A stretch of 50,556 nt of DNA from MGR-bin208 sp043780275. Its GTDB lineage: Bacteria > Bacteroidota > Bacteroidia > Chitinophagales > Chitinophagaceae. Positions 25,530-32,328 of this stretch are shown here, piece by piece (position 1 is the first letter of the stretch; each line of letters starts with the position of its first letter). Location of the stretch: assembly GCA_043780275.1 (NCBI GenBank), contig JAYWCV010000075.1, forward strand, positions 1 through 50,556, read 5' to 3'. The notes under the pieces were generated by a model. It worked only from the letters and a program-made list of their open reading frames with translations, had not been told where the DNA came from and searched no databases. The translations under genes were made by a program, and so were the position numbers.

Positions 25530-25949
25530 ATGTTTAAAATTACTTTCTTCACAACTTGTTATTTAGTTCTTGCTTTGCTAGCCGAACCAATTTATGCTGC
25601 AAAAGCTATTGAAATCGTGCCTTCAAGTTCAGCATCTGTAAATCTGACAGAATTATCATTCAATAGTTATTTAAATGATTTTAAAAGTTTGGATAAGCAG
25701 GAAAAAAAATCAAGAATTAAAGATGTTAAAACAGAAATTAAAAAGTTTAAGGAAGCAAAAAAATCAGGAGCAGATGCAGATACAAACCTTTTGCTACTTG
25801 TATTACTGGCAATTTTGTTACCACCAGTAGCTGTTTATTTATATGAAGGCACAATCAACAATCGTTTTTGGATAAGTTTGATTTTGACTCTTCTTGGATT
25901 CTTTCCTGGAGTTATTTATGCGCTTATCTTGATTTTAGGCAACTACTAA
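25530..25949 (+). CDS. YqaE/Pmp3-family membrane protein with secreted-type N-terminal extension
   Basis: A 139-residue protein. The C-terminal 55 residues match the YqaE/Pmp3 family: two hydrophobic helices (about 85-107 and 113-136) with the hallmark ILLPPVAVYLYEG between them and a FWISLILTLLGFFPGVIYAL helix. Unlike the 50-60-residue family members, it has a signal-peptide-like N-terminus (1-23, ending in IYAAKA) and a charged linker with a DKQEKKSRIKDVKTEIKKFKEAKK segment. Pmp3 proteins affect membrane potential and salt tolerance in yeast; in Bacteroidota the role is not defined. It lies between two strong terminators. Confidence 0.82.
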   Translation: MFKITFFTTCYLVLALLAEPIYAAKAIEIVPSSSASVNLTELSFNSYLNDFKSLDKQEKKSRIKDVKTEIKKFKEAKKSGADADTNLLLLVLLAILLPPVAVYLYEGTINNRFWISLILTLLGFFPGVIYALILILGNY

Positions 25950-25962
25950 AAAATGCCCTATT

Positions 25963-25998
25963 AAAAAAGGCCGTTACAAAAATGTAACGGCCTTTTTT
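25963..25998. terminator. Bidirectional intrinsic terminator between the YqaE-type gene and dnaK
   Basis: Perfect 15-bp stem AAAAAAGGCCGTTAC (25963-25977) and GTAACGGCCTTTTTT (25984-25998) around a six-base loop. A and T runs on both sides let it work for both convergent genes. It ends 17 bases before the dnaK stop codon. Confidence 0.95.
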
Positions 25999-26015
25999 CT
26001 ATTGTCTAAGTCCTA

Positions 26016-27923
26016 TTATTTTACTTCTTCAAATTCTGCATCCGTTACATTGTCATCATTCGTTGCAGAAGCTTCAGATTGACCCTCTCCATTTGATCCG
26101 GGCTGTGCTGTTGCCCCTTCCTGAGTAGAATTGTACATATCCTGCGAAGCAGCTGTCCATGCAGCATTCAATGCTGTTACACAAGTATCAATTAATACAA
26201 GGTCTTGAATTTTATGTGCTTCTTTTAATTTTTCCAAAGCAGCTTCAATTGTTGCTTTTTTATCAGCTGGAATCTTTTCTGCATATTCAGTTAATTGCTT
26301 TTCTGTTTGAAAAATCAAACTATCTGCACTATTCAATTTATCTATTTTTTCCTTGGCTTCTTTATCAGACTCTTCATTTGCCTTGGCTTCATTTTTCATT
26401 TTCTCGATCTCTTCTTTGGTAAGTCCGCTACCTGCTTCAATATGAATTTTTTGTTCTTTGCCGGTTCCTTTGTCTTTTGCAGTTACGTGTAATAAACCAC
26501 TTGCATCAATATCAAATATTACTTCAATCTGCGGCACACCTCTTTGTGCCGGTGGAATTCCATCCAGATTGAAAATTCCAAGACTCTTATTATCCTTCGA
26601 CAAAGATCTTTCACCTTGTAATACATGAATCTGAACGCCCGGTTGATTATCGCTAGCGGTTGAAAATACTTCAGACTTCTTTGTAGGAATTGTCGTATTT
26701 GATGGGATCAAGGTAGTCATTACGCCACCTAAGGTTTCGATACCCAAAGAAAGCGGAGTAACATCCAGTAAAAGAACATCTTTGATTTCACCGGTTAATA
26801 CGGCACCTTGAATTGCAGCACCAATGGCAACAACTTCATCCGGATTAACGCCCTTGTTTGGTTTTTTGCCAAAATATTTTTCTACTATCTCCTGCACTTT
26901 AGGAATACGTGTAGAACCACCAACCAATATAATTTCATCAATCTCAGAAATATTCAGTCCGGCTTCTTTTACAGCAACTTCGCATGGCCTCAAACATCTT
27001 TCAAATAAGCTGTCTGCCAATTGCTCAAATTTTGCACGGCTTAGTTTTTTTACCAGGTGTTTTGGTACACCATCAATGGCAGTTATATACGGAAGATTGA
27101 TTTCTGTTTCGGTAGATGAAGACAATTCTACTTTTGCTTTTTCAGAGGCTTCTTTTAAGCGTTGCAGGGCCATTGGGTCTTTACGTAAGTCAACCGCTTC
27201 CTCTGCTTTAAATTCGGCCGCTAACCAATCCATGATCACTTTGTCAAAATCATCTCCACCTAAGTGTGTGTCACCACTGGTTGATTTTACTTCAAATACA
27301 CCATCACCCAATTCAAGGATAGAAATATCAAAAGTTCCACCACCCAAATCAAATACAGCAATCTTACTATCAACGGTTTTTTTATCTAATCCATAAGCTA
27401 AGGCAGCTGCCGTTGGTTCGTTTACAATTCTACGAACATTTAAACCGGCAATTTCTCCTGCTTCTTTAGTGGCCTGTCGTTGTGCATCGTTGAAATAGGC
27501 AGGAACAGTAATGACCGCTTCAGTCACTTCATGTCCTAAGTAATCTTCAGCAGTTTTCTTCATTTTCTGAAGTACCATCGCACTAATTTCCTGTGGTGTA
27601 TACAAACGGCCATCTATGTCAATACGGCAAGTATTATTGTCTCCTTTCGAAACAGCATAACTCCAATGACTAATCTCTTCAGTAACTTCGTCAAAACGTC
27701 GTCCCATAAATCGTTTTACACTACTGATCGTGTTTTGAGGATTAGTAATGGCCTGTCTTTTTGCAGGATCGCCAACTTTTCTTTCTCCATTTTTAAGAAA
27801 AGCCACCACTGAAGGTGTGGTACGACGTCCTTCATCATTTGCAATAACAACCGGTTCAGTACCTTCCATTACGGAAACGCAACTGTTGGTCGTTCCTAAA
27901 TCAATCCCTATTATTTTTCCCAT
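26016..27923 (-). CDS. dnaK: Chaperone protein DnaK (Hsp70)
   Basis: ATP-dependent chaperone that binds unfolded segments, working with DnaJ and GrpE. The 635-residue protein opens MGKIIGIDLGTTNSCVSVMEG and has the phosphate loops AVFDLGGGTFDISILELGD and VGGSTRIPKVQ, the substrate domain beginning after DVTPLSLGIETLGG, and the C-terminal tail EFEEVK. The ATG at 27923 is used; a TTG two codons upstream is also in frame. dnaJ and grpE are not adjacent. The 122-base upstream region holds three TGCCA-type half-sites that may carry stress control. A 15-bp bidirectional terminator follows. Confidence 0.98.
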   Translation of the reverse strand: MGKIIGIDLGTTNSCVSVMEGTEPVVIANDEGRRTTPSVVAFLKNGERKVGDPAKRQAITNPQNTISSVKRFMGRRFDEVTEEISHWSYAVSKGDNNTCRIDIDGRLYTPQEISAMVLQKMKKTAEDYLGHEVTEAVITVPAYFNDAQRQATKEAGEIAGLNVRRIVNEPTAAALAYGLDKKTVDSKIAVFDLGGGTFDISILELGDGVFEVKSTSGDTHLGGDDFDKVIMDWLAAEFKAEEAVDLRKDPMALQRLKEASEKAKVELSSSTETEINLPYITAIDGVPKHLVKKLSRAKFEQLADSLFERCLRPCEVAVKEAGLNISEIDEIILVGGSTRIPKVQEIVEKYFGKKPNKGVNPDEVVAIGAAIQGAVLTGEIKDVLLLDVTPLSLGIETLGGVMTTLIPSNTTIPTKKSEVFSTASDNQPGVQIHVLQGERSLSKDNKSLGIFNLDGIPPAQRGVPQIEVIFDIDASGLLHVTAKDKGTGKEQKIHIEAGSGLTKEEIEKMKNEAKANEESDKEAKEKIDKLNSADSLIFQTEKQLTEYAEKIPADKKATIEAALEKLKEAHKIQDLVLIDTCVTALNAAWTAASQDMYNSTQEGATAQPGSNGEGQSEASATNDDNVTDAEFEEVK

Positions 27924-27967
27924 GTTCAACTATTTTTTTTAAGTTCACTTAGGATAATCAATGATAA

Positions 27968-27997
27968 TGCCATGTGCCAAAACGTGAAAAAATGGCA
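27968..27997 (-). promoter_or_regulatory. Candidate stress-regulatory repeats upstream of dnaK
   Basis: On the plus strand TGCCA occurs at 27968-27972 and 27975-27979, two bases apart, and its complement TGGCA at 27993-27997 after a 13-base spacer. They lie 45-75 bases upstream of the dnaK ATG. No TAnnTTTG element is present in the gap, so expression may rely on another promoter type. Binding factor unknown. Confidence 0.4.
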
Positions 27998-28045
27998 GAA
28001 AACTGGGTAATGAGTTTAACTATTGGCAGATGTTTTTAAATCCAA

Positions 28046-28543
28046 TTATAAACTTTCCGCATTTTTAGTTTTGAATGTAAAATGTTTTTGAGAAATATAA
28101 CTGAAACCTACCACAATTACTGTTGTAATCAGCTTAGCAGGAGTTGGGAAAATATGCAGATACTCGACAAATAGTTTGAGAAAAAAATAATTTAAGCCCA
28201 GGCAGGTTAATACCAATAATAAATACCGGATTAATTGTACCCTGCCCCGCAGTGATGATTCATTGAATACAACAAACTTCATCAGATAGAACCCTAATGG
28301 AAAAGTTATACAAAAGGCAAATAGAAAAGCAGCTATATGCGGACTGATTGTAATAAATGACAAATTCAGCATTTCTTTCTTGAAAATAAAATTATAGCTG
28401 ATGAAAAAAAGTAAAATATCCAAAGCCGTATTTGCACCACCACAAGCTGCATACCGGAAAGTTTGCAGATTCATGATTTTACTGAAAGGAGGATAAAAGA
28501 AATCCACCACTGTGATCACCAAATTTTTTATGATGGAATGCAT
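28046..28543 (-). CDS. GtrA family membrane protein
   Basis: A 165-residue protein with four membrane helices and the GtrA/DPMS3 pattern: FRYAACGGANTALDILLFFISYNFIF near the first helix, FPLGFYLMKFVVFNES in the middle and GFSYISQKHFTFK at the end. GtrA proteins help translocate or transfer sugars linked to polyprenyl phosphate and so take part in surface polysaccharide modification; no glycosyltransferase partner is next to it. Two ATGs are possible, 28552 and 28543. The promoter at 28561-28589 would start the transcript about two bases before the first, so the second is chosen. Confidence 0.85.
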   Translation of the reverse strand: MHSIIKNLVITVVDFFYPPFSKIMNLQTFRYAACGGANTALDILLFFISYNFIFKKEMLNLSFITISPHIAAFLFAFCITFPLGFYLMKFVVFNESSLRGRVQLIRYLLLVLTCLGLNYFFLKLFVEYLHIFPTPAKLITTVIVVGFSYISQKHFTFKTKNAESL

Positions 28544-28560
28544 CTTTTGCATAAGGCTGG

Positions 28561-28589
28561 CAAAGTTATGGAATTCGGGCCTTTTACAA
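28561..28589 (-). promoter_or_regulatory. GtrA gene promoter (TTG-N18-TAACTTTG)
   Basis: On the minus strand a TTG (28589-28587) is followed after 18 bases by TAACTTTG (28568-28561), matching the Bacteroidota pattern of TTG, 17-23 bases and TAnnTTTG. The transcript would start near 28554, which favours the second of two start codons. Confidence 0.6.
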
Positions 28590-28651
28590 CATTTTGAAAT
28601 TTATGATGGCTGATGCTAAATCCTGAATTCGTATTTTTACAACCTAAATGA

Positions 28652-30436
28652 ATGGAAATGAAGATAGTCAGTACAATAAAATCAGATGTAAAAATAGTTT
28701 TGCATAAACAGTATGATATTTTATTAAATGAAAATGAAATTACTTTAAACCTTACCAAACCGGAGTTTGAGGGTGATTATACCTTTGTACTATTTTCTCT
28801 TTTAAAAAGCATTAAAAAATCGCCGGAGCAATTAGGCAATGAAATTGGAGAACATATGATTTCATTAAATCCTGATTTATATGTTGGCTTCAATGTCATC
28901 AAAGGGTTTCTTAATCTGACGGTCAACAATACTTATTGGATACATTTTTTGCAAAATCATTATAAAGAAACCAACTATGGTTTTCAACCACAGCATGCTG
29001 TTAAAGTAATGGTTGAATATTCGTCTCCCAACACCAACAAGCCTTTACATCTTGGTCATTTGCGCAATAATTTTCTGGGATGGAGTATTGCTGAAATCTT
29101 AAAAGCGAATGGATACAATACCATTAAATCGAGCATCGTCAATGACCGGGGTATTCATATTTGTAAAAGCATGATAGCCTGGCAGCTATTTGCAAACGGT
29201 GCAACTCCGGCATCCACTTCCACGAAAGGCGATCATTTTGTTGGCGAATATTATGTAAAATTCAATGATGAATTAAAAAAACAGGTTGAAGAATTGGTAG
29301 CTGCCGGTGTGAAGAAAGAAGATGCGGAAAAGGAAACCCCAATTATGAAAGCCACTCAGCAAATGCTTTTTGATTGGGAAGCTGGCAAACCGGAAGTCAT
29401 CAAGCTTTGGAAGGAAATGAACAGCTGGGTGTATGAAGGTTTTGATACAACGTATAAAAAAATCGGAAGCGATTTTGATAATACCTATTATGAAAGCAAT
29501 ACTTATTTATTAGGTAAAACTTTTGTGGATGAAGGATTGGAAAAAAATGTTTTTTTCAAAAAAGCAGATGGCAGTGTTTGGGTTGATCTGACGGACGATG
29601 GATTGGATGAAAAATTAGTATTAAGAAGCGATGGTACTTCGGTATACATGACCCAGGACCTCGGCTTAGCGCAACAGAAATATGACCAGTTCAACATTGA
29701 ACAAAGTATCTATGTAATTGGTGATGAGCAGAACTATCATATGAAAGTACTGAAACTGATTTTGAAAAAACTTGGTAAAACTTATGCCGATGGGATTCAT
29801 CATTTAAGTTATGGAATGGTGGAATTACCATCTGGCCGAATGAAAAGCAGAGAAGGAACAGTGGTGGATGCGGATGACATTGTTGAGGAAATGGTTTCTA
29901 TTGCTGCAACACATACGGAAGAGTCGGGTAAAGTAAAAGATTTTAAAGAAACAGAACTGCAGGATTTATATGAGACCATTGGTTTGGGTGCGTTGAAGTT
30001 TTTTTTACTACGCGTAGACCCGAAAAAGAAAATGGTATTCAACCCGGAAGAATCGATAGACTTTCATGGATTTACCGGGCCTTTTATTCAATATACTCAT
30101 GCCAGGATAAAATCAATTTTACGGAAACAATCACCTGATGCTACAATGAATCATACTGATTTTGATTTATTGAAAATGGAAAAGGAGATGATTATTTTAT
30201 TGGAACAATATCCCGGCATTATTAAGCAAGCTGCGGATGAATTAAATCCATCGGTTATTGCAAACTATGCTTTTCTGATAGCAAAAACGTTTAACTCGTT
30301 TTATGCCGAACATCCGGTGATGAAAGCTGAAACTGAAAACAAAAAACAATTGCGATTGCAGATTTGTAAATTCACATCAAACGTAATTTGTTCTTCAATG
30401 AGTTTATTAGGCATTAGGGTTCCAGAAAAAATGTAA
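28652..30436 (+). CDS. argS: Arginine--tRNA ligase
   Basis: Class I aminoacyl-tRNA synthetase charging tRNA-Arg. The 594-residue protein has the N-terminal additional domain (about 1-105), the HIGH-type motif HLGHLRNN after SSPNTNKPL, SIVNDRGIHICKSM, the KMSKS-equivalent RMKSREGTVVDADD, and the C-terminal anticodon-binding helical domain ending SMSLLGIRVPEKM. All parts are intact and the length is normal. The first ATG at 28652 gives MEMKIVS; a second ATG follows two codons later. A TATTTTTA word at 28632-28639 is a weak -7 candidate. It is divergent from the GtrA gene. Confidence 0.97.
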   Translation: MEMKIVSTIKSDVKIVLHKQYDILLNENEITLNLTKPEFEGDYTFVLFSLLKSIKKSPEQLGNEIGEHMISLNPDLYVGFNVIKGFLNLTVNNTYWIHFLQNHYKETNYGFQPQHAVKVMVEYSSPNTNKPLHLGHLRNNFLGWSIAEILKANGYNTIKSSIVNDRGIHICKSMIAWQLFANGATPASTSTKGDHFVGEYYVKFNDELKKQVEELVAAGVKKEDAEKETPIMKATQQMLFDWEAGKPEVIKLWKEMNSWVYEGFDTTYKKIGSDFDNTYYESNTYLLGKTFVDEGLEKNVFFKKADGSVWVDLTDDGLDEKLVLRSDGTSVYMTQDLGLAQQKYDQFNIEQSIYVIGDEQNYHMKVLKLILKKLGKTYADGIHHLSYGMVELPSGRMKSREGTVVDADDIVEEMVSIAATHTEESGKVKDFKETELQDLYETIGLGALKFFLLRVDPKKKMVFNPEESIDFHGFTGPFIQYTHARIKSILRKQSPDATMNHTDFDLLKMEKEMIILLEQYPGIIKQAADELNPSVIANYAFLIAKTFNSFYAEHPVMKAETENKKQLRLQICKFTSNVICSSMSLLGIRVPEKM

Positions 30437-30635
30437 ATGTTGAATTCTCAATGCTGAATGGTGAATATTTCACGATTGCCCATTCACTCAATCCGAACGC
30501 CAGCCCAAATGATTCATTCTGGCGGGGAGTTCATTTGGATAGGCCTGCACGGATGTTCCGGCGGCTTTGGACTATTTAGTAAATCAAGATGGTATAAGTT
30601 GTTGTGCAGACTGGTTTGAAGGGGCTGGCGTGTGT
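30437..30635. other. Higher-GC intergenic stretch with crossing inverted repeats
   Basis: Between argS and the antitoxin gene. Part of it (about 30490-30630) is visibly richer in G and C than either neighbour. CGCCAG (30498-30503) pairs with CTGGCG (30519-30524), and CCAAATGA (30505-30512) with TCATTTGG (30531-30538); the pairs interleave, as in an H-type pseudoknot. TGAATGG and CCATTCA lie further left (about 30455-30475). A frame of 53 codons (30458-30619) is open but shows no recognisable protein. It may be a dispersed repeat or the edge of an inserted cassette. Confidence 0.45.
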
Positions 30636-30651
30636 ATTTGTAAAAACAAAT
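30636..30651 (+). promoter_or_regulatory. Candidate operator of the toxin-antitoxin unit
   Basis: Inverted repeat ATTTGT (30636-30641) and ACAAAT (30646-30651) with a four-base A spacer, 28 bases before the antitoxin ATG. A TATCTTTA word at 30656-30663 could be the -7 element, though its spacing from the TTTG in the repeat is short. Antitoxins usually repress their own promoter at such palindromes. Confidence 0.4.
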
Positions 30652-30678
30652 TTATTATCTTTATATAAAATCAATGAG

Positions 30679-30894
30679 ATGAGAACACAGGTAATTGAAT
30701 TTAGTAGTATTGTTGAAACGGTTTATAGTTTGTCTCTTGAGGACAGAGTGGAGTTAAAAAATTTATTAGAACATAATATTGCTGATTCCCGAAGAGATGA
30801 AATAGTTTCAAATTTCAAAAAAACTCAGGAAGATTTGAAGTCAAAAAAATTAAAATTCTCATCCAATATTCAAGAACTTAAAAAGATGCTATAA
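30679..30894 (+). CDS. Antitoxin of a RelE/ParE-type toxin-antitoxin pair
   Basis: A 71-residue acidic and lysine-rich helical protein, opening MRTQVIEFSSIVETVYSLSLEDRVELKNLL and ending ELKKML. The SLSLEDRVELKNLLE motif is typical of antitoxins paired with RelE/StbE mRNA interferases in Bacteroidota. A longer frame begins with a GTG at 30604, but the ATG at 30679 matches the family start. The TAA stop overlaps the first codons of the degraded toxin frame, as expected of a translationally coupled pair. An inverted repeat upstream may be its own operator. The gene looks intact although its toxin is not. Confidence 0.75.
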   Translation: MRTQVIEFSSIVETVYSLSLEDRVELKNLLEHNIADSRRDEIVSNFKKTQEDLKSKKLKFSSNIQELKKML

Positions 30895-31161
30895 TAGAGG
30901 TTTCATTTAGCGATTCATTCAAAAAGGTTTTCAAAAAAAGGATTAAAGCTACGGAAATAGAGAAAGAGTTCTGGGATAGATTGGAAGTTTTTATGAAGAA
31001 CCCATTTGAACCAAAATTAAGAACGCATAAGTTATCAGGAAAACTAAAGGATTTGTGGAATTTTTCTATTGAGTTTAATTTACGGGTTGTATTTTATTTT
31101 ACGAAAGATAATCCTAAAAAGCCATTTTGTAGATGTTGGAACTCATGACGAAGTTTATTAG
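30891..31161 (+). pseudogene. Degraded RelE/StbE-family mRNA interferase toxin
   Basis: Immediately after the antitoxin, a frame reads IIEVSFSDSFKKVFKKRI, then RTHKLSGKLKDLWNFSIEF and NLRVVFYFTKDNPKKPF: a RelE/StbE-type toxin. Two lesions are visible. First, no ATG, GTG or TTG lies at the expected start; the codon is ATA at 30891, where ATG overlapping the antitoxin stop would be normal. Second, a run of four T (31125-31128) shifts the frame so that it ends at 31148 after CRCWNS; with three T it would continue VDVGTHDEVY and stop at 31161, the normal family C-terminus. About 89 codons are expected when restored. A sequencing slip could explain the T-run but not the start codon. Confidence 0.78.
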
Positions 31162-31207
31162 CATATGAAATACCCCGGTTTGGCGTAGCGTTCTCGCAAG
31201 GCAATGT

Positions 31208-32233
31208 TTAAAGTCCCATATTCATTTTTTTCTGTTTGTTTGCTGCTAATGATGGATCCATTAGTATAGCTCTATCACACAATACAATACCCTTTTCTTT
31301 TTCCCCCTTGTTCTGGAAACTCATGCCAATCATATAAAGTACTTTGGCATTCTCTTTATCATATTCCAGAATCTTATCCCAATATTCGATGGCCTTATCA
31401 TATTTTTTTTGAAAATAATGCTCTTCGGCAACCATGTTCAAAATATTGATATCGCTTGGTCGTGATTTTAATATCTCCAATAGAATCGATAATCCTTCTT
31501 TTTGTTTGTTAGCATTGAGCAAAGCAATTCCCAGGTTCTCCATATAATCCCGGTCTTTAGGATAGCCTTTATCTGCCGCTTTCAAAAAATAGTTCAATGA
31601 ACGCAAATCTTCATGAATGGCATAACACATTAAACCTGCCTGGTAGTACCAGATATTATTTAATGAATCCATGGCCAGTGCTTTTTCCATATAAGGTACA
31701 GCTACTTTATAATTCATCATGTCGCCATAACTTCTGGCAATTAAATATGGGATCTCCGCTTTTGTTGGATCCTCTATCATTGCTTCTTTTAAAAATTTAA
31801 TTGCCTCACCAATATTTTCATTGTCGTAATGTGCTTTACCTATAAAAAAATTTATTTTTTCACCAGGATCGGCTTTTTTCAAAAGATTGGCATATTTCAA
31901 CGCATCATCATATTGCTTTAGGTTAAAAGAAAGTTGCATGGCTTGTTTTAATACTTCTGCCGAAGGTTCTCCCATTTCAATCAATTTCATAAACTGAACT
32001 CTGGCCATTGCATATTTACGTAAATCAAAATAGGCTAATCCAAATTCGTATAATATCTGTTTATTTTGATTGTCATAACTGAATGCTTTTTCAAAAAGCT
32101 TCAACGATTCCATTCTGCTACCAGTTGTTTTTATCGATAAACCTTTTTGCAGAAAATAGTCAGCACTGTCAGTCTGGCTAAATACAAAAGTTGAGGGAAG
32201 AATAAATAAGACGGCGAGTAAATAAGTTTTCAT
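31208..32233 (-). CDS. Secreted tetratricopeptide repeat protein
   Basis: A 341-residue protein with a signal peptide (MKTYLLAVLFILPSTFVFSQ) and about eight tandem tetratricopeptide repeats spanning the rest, for example ALKYANLLKKADPGEKINFFIGKAHY and AIEYWDKILEYDKENAKVLYMIGMSF. It should form a periplasmic or surface scaffold of helical pairs; no catalytic domain is present. A TTG eight codons upstream is rejected because the ATG at 32233 begins the signal peptide. It lies 95 bases downstream of glgB on the same strand, but no functional link to glycogen is evident. Confidence 0.85.
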   Translation of the reverse strand: MKTYLLAVLFILPSTFVFSQTDSADYFLQKGLSIKTTGSRMESLKLFEKAFSYDNQNKQILYEFGLAYFDLRKYAMARVQFMKLIEMGEPSAEVLKQAMQLSFNLKQYDDALKYANLLKKADPGEKINFFIGKAHYDNENIGEAIKFLKEAMIEDPTKAEIPYLIARSYGDMMNYKVAVPYMEKALAMDSLNNIWYYQAGLMCYAIHEDLRSLNYFLKAADKGYPKDRDYMENLGIALLNANKQKEGLSILLEILKSRPSDINILNMVAEEHYFQKKYDKAIEYWDKILEYDKENAKVLYMIGMSFQNKGEKEKGIVLCDRAILMDPSLAANKQKKMNMGL

Positions 32234-32328
32234 TTTCAAAGGATATTTAGGATTCAATTTTGGAAATTTACGAAAAACAAAAATTTGAGAGACAATAAAC
32301 TATAATCAAATAACATTCCACATTTCAG

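Noticed and set aside
26824..27396. 190-codon frame opposite dnaK
   Set aside because: It lies wholly within dnaK on the other strand and its product is the low-complexity Ser/Thr-rich type expected from an antisense frame. No start signal or family match.
27924..28045. Sigma-54 promoter upstream of dnaK
   Set aside because: A TGGCAC word occurs on the dnaK strand, but no GC doublet lies at the required spacing for the -12 element.
30458..30619. 53-codon frame between argS and the antitoxin gene
   Set aside because: No recognisable protein, and it overlaps interleaved inverted repeats; kept only as part of the intergenic description.
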